From NCBI GenBank assembly GCA_965652575.1, contig CBFGWQ010000142.1, positions 1 to 10,279 on the forward strand: 10,279 bases of DNA, written 5' to 3'. The position numbers and the translations under genes were made by a program. Below the pieces are notes generated by a model that saw only the letters and a list, made by a program, of their open reading frames with translations, was not told the DNA's origin and ran no database searches. Origin of the DNA: Arenibacter sp965652575. Its GTDB lineage: Bacteria > Bacteroidota > Bacteroidia > Flavobacteriales > Flavobacteriaceae. Shown here one piece after another: positions 1 to 6,128 of the stretch. Positions within the stretch are counted from its first letter, which is position 1. Each line of letters starts with the position of its first letter.

Positions 1-1037
1 CCGTTTTCACAATATGCAACCAACTCATTATTAATAAATTGGTAAACATCTTCCTTTTCGTTCTCAGGATATAGTACATGCACATTTGCCCCTGCATCCA
101 ATGTAAAACAGACATGGGCCTTGGACGTGGTCCTGAAGGCCCATATTTTATTGATGATCTCCAAGGTGTTGGGCTTCATCAAAATAAAATAGGGCATGCT
201 TGTCATCATCATGGCGTGTAGGGTTAGGGCTTCACTTTCTACAATTTTTATAAACTCCATTAAATCCCCTTCTTCAAAAATCCTTTTTAATTTGGTCAGA
301 TTTTTATGCGCTTGGTCGAACCGTTGGTTCGCAAAGTTATGATGGTGCATTAAATTATGGCCAAGGCTACTGCTTACTTGTTTGGATCCTTTGTCCACCA
401 AAAGGATGGTATCCTGATAGTTTTTAAAAATCGGGTGTACCTTGTAGGGATATTTAATGGCATAGAGATCCGAACTGATCGGAATCTCCTTATGTGCCCC
501 CCATTGCATGATGTTTCCTTCAATGCTCCGGCAGGCACTCCCGGACCCCAAACGCGCCAAAAAGGAAGCCTTTCTTTTAAAAAAATCGGGTTCCATATCG
601 GGGTTTAGTTCCCTTTCCAGTTCCATGAGGCACAGTGCCAAAGCAGACATGCCACTGGCCGAGGAGGCAATGCCGCTGCTATGGGGAAAGGAGTTGGAGG
701 TTTCAATAGTGAAATGATAGCCCTTTAAAAAGGGCAAATAGGGCTCTGCCCTTATGAAAAATGTACTTATTTTAGGTTTAAAATCTTCTTTGGGACTGCC
801 ATCAAAAAGAAGGTCGAAAGAAAAGTCCGATACCTTATTTTTTAATTTTTTATAACCAATCGTTGTTGTAGTGGCACAGTGGTCCAAGGTAAAACTGATG
901 GACGGGTTTGCGGGAAGCTGATGTTCCTTTTTTCCCCAGTATTTTACCAAGGCGATATTACTGGGCGATTTATAAGTAACTTTTCCTTCCGTTTTGTCCG
1001 TGGTGTAAGTGGAAGGGATAAAGTCTTTATAGGTCAT
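1..1037 (-). CDS. mvaD: diphosphomevalonate decarboxylase, partial (C-terminus off the left edge)
   Basis: This GHMP-kinase-fold enzyme catalyses the ATP-dependent phosphorylation and decarboxylation of mevalonate 5-diphosphate to isopentenyl diphosphate in the cytoplasm. The first 345 residues are visible, and the reading frame is still open at base 1. Family landmarks appear in order: SPSNIALVKYWGKK (24-37), the nucleotide-binding loop PHSSGIASSASGMSAL (118-133), ARLGSGSACRS (161-171), and FTLDAG, whose Asp314 matches the catalytic aspartate of the family. The ATG at 1035-1037 was chosen because it gives the expected short N-terminal lead and lies 17 bases downstream of a TAtcTTTG element. 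The family is usually somewhat longer than 345 residues, so only a short C-terminal part is missing. Some flavobacterial homologues are labelled with an alternative substrate (mevalonate 3,5-bisphosphate). The classical substrate is the default here, not proven. Confidence 0.95.
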   Translation of the reverse strand, partial: MTYKDFIPSTYTTDKTEGKVTYKSPSNIALVKYWGKKEHQLPANPSISFTLDHCATTTTIGYKKLKNKVSDFSFDLLFDGSPKEDFKPKISTFFIRAEPYLPFLKGYHFTIETSNSFPHSSGIASSASGMSALALCLMELERELNPDMEPDFFKRKASFLARLGSGSACRSIEGNIMQWGAHKEIPISSDLYAIKYPYKVHPIFKNYQDTILLVDKGSKQVSSSLGHNLMHHHNFANQRFDQAHKNLTKLKRIFEEGDLMEFIKIVESEALTLHAMMMTSMPYFILMKPNTLEIINKIWAFRTTSKAHVCFTLDAGANVHVLYPENEKEDVYQFINNELVAYCEN

Positions 1038-1054
1038 ATCGGAAACAATTTGTG

Positions 1055-1062
1055 CAAAGATA
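1055..1062 (-). promoter_or_regulatory. mvaD -7 promoter element (TAtcTTTG)
   Basis: On the minus strand this octamer matches exactly the Bacteroidota sigma-A -7 consensus TAnnTTTG. It lies 17 bases before the mvaD ATG and predicts a very short leader, which is common in this phylum. No clear TTG -33 element is seen at the usual spacing, so recognition may depend mainly on the -7 box. Confidence 0.6.
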
Positions 1063-1075
1063 GCTTTTAAGTAGT

Positions 1076-1104
1076 TTTGCTGTAGATCCTGTTAAAATAA
1101 ATTG
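1076..1104 (+). promoter_or_regulatory. candidate tspO promoter (TTTG-N18-TAAATTG)
   Basis: TTTG at 1076-1079 and TAAATTG at 1098-1104 are 18 bases apart and resemble the Bacteroidota -33 and -7 elements. The -7 box is one T short of TAnnTTTG. The pair ends 27 bases before the TTG start of tspO. The mvaD promoter on the opposite strand lies immediately to the left, so the two polymerase sites are back to back and could influence each other. Confidence 0.4.
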
Positions 1105-1131
1105 TTAATTTAGGGCGTAAACAACCAAGCC

Positions 1132-1605
1132 TTGAAAAAGCAACTTACCTATATCGCAATTTCAGTCGCCGTGTGTCTTACTATTGGATTTTTATCCAGT
1201 TTTGCTACACAATCTTCGGTAAATGATTGGTATTTGGAATTGAACAAGCCAAGTTTTAACCCCCCAAATTGGATTTTTGCCCCCGTCTGGACCGTACTTT
1301 ATATAATGATGGGAGTGGCCGCCGGAATTGTTTGGGCCAAAGGATTTTATCATATATGGGTAAAAACCGCCTTGTACCATTTCGGGATCCAGTTACTGTT
1401 CAATGCACTTTGGAGCATAATTTTCTTTGGATTCAAGAATCCTTTCGGCGCCTTGCTCATTATTCTTGCATTGTTGGTACTCCTTATCTTTACCATAAAA
1501 TGGTTTAAAGTGGTGAGCAGGACTGCCGCCTATTTGTTGATTCCCTATCTGCTTTGGGTATGCTTTGCCACGGCCCTGAATTATAAGATTTGGGAATTGA
1601 ATTAA
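1132..1605 (+). CDS. tspO: TspO/MBR family membrane protein (TTG start)
   Basis: This is a 157-residue integral membrane protein of the translocator/peripheral-benzodiazepine-receptor-like family, whose bacterial members bind porphyrins and affect tetrapyrrole or stress responses. Five hydrophobic segments are visible, roughly at 5-25, 46-68, 79-99, 104-123 and 132-150. Signature residues are W33-Y34, KPSFNPPNWIFAPVWT (39-54), N91, W94-S95, and the closing block PYLLWVCFATALN (138-150). The length is typical of the family. In this frame a TAG lies at 1111-1113 and no ATG or GTG follows it, so the TTG at 1132-1134 is the only plausible start that keeps helix 1. The neighbouring mvaD suggests a loose isoprenoid or pigment context, but the two genes are divergent and no functional link is shown. 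Confidence 0.93.
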   Translation: MKKQLTYIAISVAVCLTIGFLSSFATQSSVNDWYLELNKPSFNPPNWIFAPVWTVLYIMMGVAAGIVWAKGFYHIWVKTALYHFGIQLLFNALWSIIFFGFKNPFGALLIILALLVLLIFTIKWFKVVSRTAAYLLIPYLLWVCFATALNYKIWELN

Positions 1606-1658
1606 TGTTTTTCCTTAAATACACGGGGTTTCTCTATTAATTTTTCAAATTTAGTGTC

Positions 1659-1667
1659 TATATTTTG
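1659..1667 (+). promoter_or_regulatory. weak candidate glpK promoter element
   Basis: TATATTTTG resembles the TAnnTTTG -7 box but has one extra base in the spacer. A second near match, TATCTTG, is at 1669-1675. Either would give a leader of about 25-40 bases before the glpK ATG at 1706. No convincing -33 TTG is placed correctly. The rest of the 100-base gap between tspO and glpK shows no terminator hairpin and no other signal. Confidence 0.25.
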
Positions 1668-1705
1668 CTATCTTGACACACATTTTAAAGATTTATCCTA
1701 TCCGT

Positions 1706-3205
1706 ATGGAAAAATATATTCTGGCGCTTGACCAAGGTACAACGAGTTCGAGATCCGTTGTTTTTGATAAAAAGGGCAACATCGTTTCGGTGGCCCAAAA
1801 AGAATTTACACAATATTTTCCGAAACCGGGTTGGGTTGAGCACGATCCCCTGGAAATTTGGTCATCCCAGGTTAGTACGGCTGCAGAGGCCACCACCAAA
1901 CAAGGGATTTACGGAGCGGATATTGCCGCAATCGGGATCACCAACCAAAGGGAAACGGTAGTAGTTTGGGATAGGAAGACCGGAAAGCCCGTATACAATG
2001 CCATTGTTTGGCAGGATAAGAGGACTTCCAACTATTGTGATGAATTAAAGCGCCAGGGGAAATCAAAGCTGATCAGGGAAAAAACGGGTTTGGTGATCGA
2101 TTCCTATTTTTCGGGCACCAAAGTAAAATGGATATTGGACAATGTGGATGGTGCCAGAAAAAGGGCAGATGCCGGCGACCTGATTATGGGAACCATAGAT
2201 TCCTGGCTCATTTGGAACATGACCAAGGGAGAGCTGCACATCACCGATGTTACGAACGCCTCCAGAACCTTGCTTTTTAATATAAATACTTTGGATTGGG
2301 ATGATGAACTGTTGGAACTTTTTAACATCCCAAAAAGTATGCTGCCTCAGGTAAAACAGTCCAGTGAGCTATACGGCAATACCAATCCTAATTTTTTTGC
2401 AAGTAAAATACCTATTGCAGGAATCGCAGGCGATCAGCAGGCAGCACTATTTGGACAAATGTGTACCAAACCCGGAATGGTTAAAAATACTTATGGTACC
2501 GGTTGTTTTATGTTAATGAACATTGGGGAAAAACCCATTGTTTCCGAGAACAACCTTCTAACTACGGTGGCCTGTTCCATTAACGGAAAAACGCAATATG
2601 CGTTGGAGGGAAGTATTTTTATTGCCGGTGCCGTTGTACAATGGTTGAGGGATAGCTTGAAAATTATAAAGAAATCTGAAGATATAGAAAAGTTGGCCGG
2701 TACTGTAGACAGTACGGATGGGGTTTATTTAGTGCCCGCTTTTGCAGGTCTGGGAGCGCCCTACTGGAACCAACATGCCAAGGGTAGTATTTTTGGGCTT
2801 ACCAGGGGAAGTACGGACGCCCATATAGCAAGGGCAGCTTTGGAATCCATCGCGTTTCAGACCATGGATGTCCTAAAGGCCATGGAAGCGGATTCCAAAA
2901 TTTCTATAAAGGAATTAAGGGTCGATGGAGGAGCTACGGTGAATAATTTATTGATGCAGTTTCAGGCCGATGTGCTGAATACTTCCACTGTACGGCCAAA
3001 AGTGATAGAGACTACGGTTATGGGAGCGGCCTATTTGGCCGGTTTGGCGGTCGGATTCTGGGAAAGCCTGGAGGAGATCCAGAAAATTTGGCAAGTGGAT
3101 GCCAATTTTGACCCCTCCAAGGAAAGAGAAGAAATAGAACAAAATATTAAAGGCTGGTACAGGGCCATTGATGCTGTGGAATATTGGTCCAAGCTAAACG
3201 ATTAA
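1706..3205 (+). CDS. glpK: glycerol kinase
   Basis: This enzyme phosphorylates glycerol to sn-glycerol 3-phosphate with ATP and traps glycerol entering through GlpF. It is a 499-residue FGGY-family kinase, close to the roughly 500 residues usual for GlpK. Visible motifs are DQGTTSSR (9-16), NQRET with R82/E83 and Y134 at the glycerol site, GTIDSW (162-167), GIAGDQQAALFGQ with D243, YGTGC (263-267), GLGAPYW (348-354) and RVDGGATVNN (405-414). The ATG at 1706 was chosen because the protein then begins MEKYILALDQG as in relatives. A TTG at 1673 would add 11 unlikely residues. The loop at about 225-235 (NTNPNFFASK) has neither the GGK/GGTR-type fructose-1,6-bisphosphate site of E. coli GlpK nor the phosphorylatable His of Firmicute GlpK, and is one residue shorter than in E. 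coli. glpF follows after 18 bases, so the two genes probably form one transcript. Confidence 0.97.
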   Translation: MEKYILALDQGTTSSRSVVFDKKGNIVSVAQKEFTQYFPKPGWVEHDPLEIWSSQVSTAAEATTKQGIYGADIAAIGITNQRETVVVWDRKTGKPVYNAIVWQDKRTSNYCDELKRQGKSKLIREKTGLVIDSYFSGTKVKWILDNVDGARKRADAGDLIMGTIDSWLIWNMTKGELHITDVTNASRTLLFNINTLDWDDELLELFNIPKSMLPQVKQSSELYGNTNPNFFASKIPIAGIAGDQQAALFGQMCTKPGMVKNTYGTGCFMLMNIGEKPIVSENNLLTTVACSINGKTQYALEGSIFIAGAVVQWLRDSLKIIKKSEDIEKLAGTVDSTDGVYLVPAFAGLGAPYWNQHAKGSIFGLTRGSTDAHIARAALESIAFQTMDVLKAMEADSKISIKELRVDGGATVNNLLMQFQADVLNTSTVRPKVIETTVMGAAYLAGLAVGFWESLEEIQKIWQVDANFDPSKEREEIEQNIKGWYRAIDAVEYWSKLND

Positions 3206-3223
3206 ATATAAAACCAACCAAAT

Positions 3224-3952
3224 ATGACTCCATTTATTGCTGAAATTATCGGCACTTTTTTCCTGATCCTTTTAGGGGGCGGGGTTGTTGCCAATGTAAT
3301 CCTGAAAAAGACAAAATCCAACGATTCGGGTTGGATGGTCATTACCACGGCATGGGGACTGGCCGTATACATTGGGGTAGCAGTTGCCGCACCCTATAGC
3401 GGGGCACATTTAAATCCGGCAGTGAGCATAGGCCTTGCCATGGCAGAAAGATTTGAATGGGCTTTGGTTCCCACTTATGTGCTGGGACAATTTATAGGGG
3501 CCATGTTGGGCGCTTTGATGGTCTGGTTGGTATATAAGGACCATTTTGATGTTACTGAGGACCAGGATACCAAGAAGGCCGTGTTCTGTACCGCTCCGGC
3601 CATTCGGAATCCGATTTCCAATCTATTGAGTGAGGTGGTGGGTACTTTTACCCTGGTTTTTGTAGTACTTTATTTTACGGATGCTACTATAACCAATACG
3701 GAAACGGTTATTGGATTAGGGTCTCTGGGGGCCCTTCCCGTTGCATTTTTGGTATGGGGAATTGGGCTTTCCCTGGGAGGTACCACGGGTTACGCCATAA
3801 ATCCTGCAAGGGATCTTGGACCGCGAATAATACATGCTATAATGCCCATTAAGGGCAAGGGGGGCAGTGATTGGGGCTATGCCTGGATTCCTGTAATTGG
3901 TCCGGTTATTGGGGCTATATTGGCCGCCTTGCTGATGCTATTGTTGAGTTAG
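3224..3952 (+). CDS. glpF: glycerol facilitator (aquaglyceroporin, MIP family)
   Basis: This inner-membrane channel carries glycerol and small polyols by facilitated diffusion and supplies GlpK, encoded just upstream. The 242-residue protein has six hydrophobic helices plus two half-helices carrying NPA at 64-66 (GAHLNPAV) and NPA at 193-195 (NPARDLGPR). The Asp after NPAR (D197) is characteristic of glycerol facilitators rather than water-only aquaporins. Aligning by eye to E. coli GlpF (W48, G191, F200, R206) gives a selectivity filter of W44, G181, Y190 and R196, so the usual Phe is Tyr here. The ATG follows glpK by 18 bases, consistent with an operon. Its stop codon is only 8 bases from the stop of the convergent flavoprotein gene, which leaves no room for a private terminator. 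Confidence 0.96.
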   Translation: MTPFIAEIIGTFFLILLGGGVVANVILKKTKSNDSGWMVITTAWGLAVYIGVAVAAPYSGAHLNPAVSIGLAMAERFEWALVPTYVLGQFIGAMLGALMVWLVYKDHFDVTEDQDTKKAVFCTAPAIRNPISNLLSEVVGTFTLVFVVLYFTDATITNTETVIGLGSLGALPVAFLVWGIGLSLGGTTGYAINPARDLGPRIIHAIMPIKGKGGSDWGYAWIPVIGPVIGAILAALLMLLLS

Positions 3953-3960
3953 CTTTTATA

Positions 3961-5247
3961 TTAAGGTTGGGCAATTGCCCGGGCGGCAATATAGGCCCCG
4001 GTCCAAGCATTTTGAAAGTTGAATCCGCCCGTAATGGCATCTACGTTTATTACTTCCCCGGCAAAATAGAGCCCGGGGAGAATTTTACTTTCATAGGTTT
4101 TAAAATTGATTTCCTTTAGGTCTACCCCTCCTGCAGTGACAAATTCTTCCTTAAACGTGCTTTTTCCATCTACCCTAAACTTGGAACCCGTTAACTGTTC
4201 TGCTAAATTTTGTAGTTGGATTTTGGAAATATCCGCCCATTTATCGGTGTCTGAAATCTGGGCTGCCCTTACCAGGCTGCCCCATAACCGTTTTGGAAGC
4301 TCAAAGGCTTTGGTGCGCAGTATCGTTTTCCTTCCTTCGATCTCCTTTATTTGTTGAAGCTGTCCTATCAATCCTTCCTCATGATAGTCGGGAAGCCAGT
4401 TTACTTTAATGGAAAACTTATAATTCAGTTCGTTCAATATCCGTGCCCCCCATGCGGATAACCTTAATATGCCGGGACCGCTCATTCCCCAATGGGTAAT
4501 TAAAGTAGGGCCTTCGGACTCCAGATCCGACATCTGGACGGAATATTGCTTTAAAGCTGCCTTAAATTTTCCGTTGTTGAACTTGGGGGGAATTATCTCT
4601 ACCCTGGCATTGGTACTTACCCCTTGTATGCCGGTTATTCTTTCATCCGTGATGTTAAAGGTGAAAAGCGAAGGTACGGGAGCTATTATGGTATGCCCCA
4701 TTTGTTTTAACAATTCCCATATTTTAGGATTGCTGCCGGTAGCTACCAATATTTTTTTGGCCTGGTAACTGTTGCGAATGGTTGTGATAGTCCAGGCGGA
4801 ATCACTTTTTTTGGTGTTTTCCTTCAGTGGTGCAATCCCAATTATGGAACTATTCTTAAGGACTTTAATTCCCAGGCGTTCCGTTTCCTGAAGAAAGCAA
4901 TCTATAATGGTTTGGGACGAATTGGTAGCGGGAAACATTCGGCCATCCGCTTCAATATTCAACTGTATGCCCCTTTTTTGAAAGAAGGCCATGGTATCTC
5001 CACTACAATAGGTGTGAAATGGACCAACAAGTTCCCGTTCCCCCCTGGGATAATTTTTGGAAATTTCCCTAGGATCAAATTCGGCATGGGCAACGTTGCA
5101 GCGCCCCCCACCGGATACCTTTACCTTGGTAAGCACCTCCTTGCCACGTTCCACGATGGCTATTTTTAACTTGGGGTTGTGTTCCGCTATATGAATGGCA
5201 CCATAGAAACCTGCGGCCCCTCCTCCTAAAACAATTACATCGAACAT
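3961..5247 (-). CDS. BaiN/HI0933-family FAD-dependent flavoprotein
   Basis: This is a 428-residue cytoplasmic flavoprotein, the usual size for the HI0933/BaiN family of NAD(P)/FAD-dependent oxidoreductases. The N-terminus has the Rossmann dinucleotide motif GGGAAG (8-13), followed by KVSGGGRCN (43-51) and DGRMFP (101-106), both hallmarks of this family. The C-terminal FAD-binding block reads GLYFAGEVINVDAITGGFN and then AWTGAYIA. Characterised relatives include a clostridial bile-acid reductase, but most family members have no known substrate, so none is assigned here. The ATG at 5245-5247 overlaps the TAA of the upstream GDPD gene by one base (TAATG), which indicates translational coupling and a shared mRNA. 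There is no signal peptide, whereas its partner is an exported lipoprotein, so they probably do not act side by side. Confidence 0.92.
   Translation of the reverse strand: MFDVIVLGGGAAGFYGAIHIAEHNPKLKIAIVERGKEVLTKVKVSGGGRCNVAHAEFDPREISKNYPRGERELVGPFHTYCSGDTMAFFQKRGIQLNIEADGRMFPATNSSQTIIDCFLQETERLGIKVLKNSSIIGIAPLKENTKKSDSAWTITTIRNSYQAKKILVATGSNPKIWELLKQMGHTIIAPVPSLFTFNITDERITGIQGVSTNARVEIIPPKFNNGKFKAALKQYSVQMSDLESEGPTLITHWGMSGPGILRLSAWGARILNELNYKFSIKVNWLPDYHEEGLIGQLQQIKEIEGRKTILRTKAFELPKRLWGSLVRAAQISDTDKWADISKIQLQNLAEQLTGSKFRVDGKSTFKEEFVTAGGVDLKEINFKTYESKILPGLYFAGEVINVDAITGGFNFQNAWTGAYIAARAIAQP
3969..3990. repeat. overlapping inverted repeats at the glpF/flavoprotein convergent ends
   Basis: GGGCAATTGCCC at 3969-3980 is a perfect 12-base palindrome. 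It overlaps a second possible stem (ATTGCC 3974-3979 with GGCAAT 3985-3990, loop of 5). Both lie inside the last codons of the flavoprotein gene and 16 bases beyond the glpF stop. No T-tract follows on either strand, so this is not a standard terminator. It could protect the 3' end of the glpK-glpF mRNA, or be a by-product of coding sequence. Confidence 0.3.
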
Positions 5248-5999
5248 TAATTGATGCGTTCCGGATAATTGGTAATAATGCCATCCACTCCCAACTTCTT
5301 CATGGCATCAATTTCTTCAGGTTCGTTTACCGTCCAAGGATAAATTTTGAATCCGGCCTCTTTCATTGCGTTTACGTTTTCCAAGGTCAAATCCTTAAAA
5401 TACGGATTTATGGCCACGGCATTTAGATCATGGGCAACATCCAGGGCTTTCAACGGATCGCCACTTATAAGGATGGCAATAGGGACTTCGGCGTTCAGTG
5501 TACGCATTGTCTTAAGTTCGTCCCATTTAAAACTGGAAATTATAAATTTATCCATGGACCAACCCTTTTCCTTTATGTAGTAGTTCATTATAAAATTAAC
5601 CCTGTCGGCGGTATTGGCACCTTTGAGTTCTATATTTAACTGTACTTTTTTATCTATTAGGTTCAGGACATCCTGTAAGGTGGGTATTTTGTGATTGCCT
5701 TCCAAGGTTAATTTCTGCAGGTCCTCAAAATTATAATCTTCGATATTTCCAATGCTATCCGTAAGTCTTTCCACTCCCTCATCATGGAATACTACCGTTT
5801 CGCCACTTTTTATTTTAAAGACATCGATCTCTATCATATCAACACCAAGATCCATTGCTTTTTGTATGGATGCCAGAGTGTTTTCCGTTTCATGCCCCAT
5901 AGCACCTCTGTGGCCAATAACCAAGGGTTTGTTCATATTGTCACAACTTATAATTAATAGAAACAGGAAGAAAGAACCAACTAATGATAATGATTTCAT
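5247..5999 (-). CDS. glycerophosphodiester phosphodiesterase, lipoprotein
   Basis: This enzyme hydrolyses glycerophosphodiesters from phospholipid breakdown to glycerol 3-phosphate and an alcohol. It has 250 residues. Residues 1-18 form a type II signal peptide (K2, hydrophobic 4-17) ending in the lipobox LIISC, with Cys19 the expected lipidated residue, so the enzyme should be anchored in an envelope membrane. The GDPD TIM-barrel begins at about 25 with IGHRG (His30) and ENT (39-41). Metal ligands are E57 and D59 (IEIDV), followed by the second catalytic His in FHD (His72) and E124 in NIELKG. The closing motif is GVDGIITNYP. A start at Met22 would remove the signal peptide; the well-formed leader favours 5999. 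The gene is 129 bases downstream of the GH13 gene and overlaps the flavoprotein start. Its glycerol 3-phosphate product links it to the neighbouring glpK-glpF unit. Confidence 0.94.
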   Translation of the reverse strand: MKSLSLVGSFFLFLLIISCDNMNKPLVIGHRGAMGHETENTLASIQKAMDLGVDMIEIDVFKIKSGETVVFHDEGVERLTDSIGNIEDYNFEDLQKLTLEGNHKIPTLQDVLNLIDKKVQLNIELKGANTADRVNFIMNYYIKEKGWSMDKFIISSFKWDELKTMRTLNAEVPIAILISGDPLKALDVAHDLNAVAINPYFKDLTLENVNAMKEAGFKIYPWTVNEPEEIDAMKKLGVDGIITNYPERIN

Positions 6000-6015
6000 A
6001 TGTAGATATTTATTG

Positions 6016-6043
6016 CCTGCCTGTTCGGCAGACAGGTTTTTTT
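6016..6043 (+). terminator. terminator-like hairpin with T7 tail, facing the plus strand
   Basis: CCTGCCTG (6016-6023) pairs with CAGACAGG (6029-6036) around a TTCGG loop, with one C-A mismatch, and seven T residues follow (6037-6043). As RNA this works as an intrinsic terminator only for plus-strand transcription, yet no plus-strand gene lies within 2 kb upstream. Both flanking genes (GH13 and GDPD) read on the minus strand, where the hairpin is preceded by A residues and not followed by T. It may be a dispersed palindromic repeat of the genome, a block to antisense transcription, or a 5'-leader hairpin of the GDPD mRNA. Confidence 0.45.
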
Positions 6044-6083
6044 AGTGGTCATATGTAATTCGCATATCTTCATTTGGGTTTGC

Positions 6084-6098
6084 GACCAAATTTTGGTC
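6084..6098. promoter_or_regulatory. perfect palindrome upstream of the GDPD gene (possible operator)
   Basis: GACCAAA and TTTGGTC form a perfect 7+1+7 inverted repeat about 85 bases before the GDPD start and 30 bases after the GH13 stop. Its size and symmetry suit a dimeric DNA-binding regulator. A second, weaker inverted repeat (ATATG 6051-6055 and CATAT 6063-6067) lies nearby. No TAnnTTTG box is seen on the minus strand in this 129-base gap, so an independent GDPD promoter is unproven. No T-tract follows the palindrome on the minus strand, so it is not an obvious terminator for GH13. Confidence 0.35.
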
Positions 6099-6128
6099 AT
6101 GCTCATTTCATAATGTAATGTTATAAAT

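Noticed and set aside
357..1070. Three short plus-strand frames in the first kilobase
   Set aside because: All are antisense to mvaD, whose minus-strand translation shows complete family motifs.
1673..1705. TTG start giving glpK 11 extra residues
   Set aside because: The extension is not seen in GlpK relatives as I know them, while the ATG at 1706 gives the standard N-terminus right before the phosphate-binding DQGTTSSR.
1606..1705. Terminator or riboswitch between tspO and glpK
   Set aside because: I found no stable stem-loop or T-tract arrangement in these 100 bases, only weak promoter-like boxes.
5870..5940. Met22 as an alternative cytoplasmic start for the GDPD
   Set aside because: The preceding residues form a clean lipoprotein signal peptide ending in LIISC, so the upstream ATG at 5999 is preferred.
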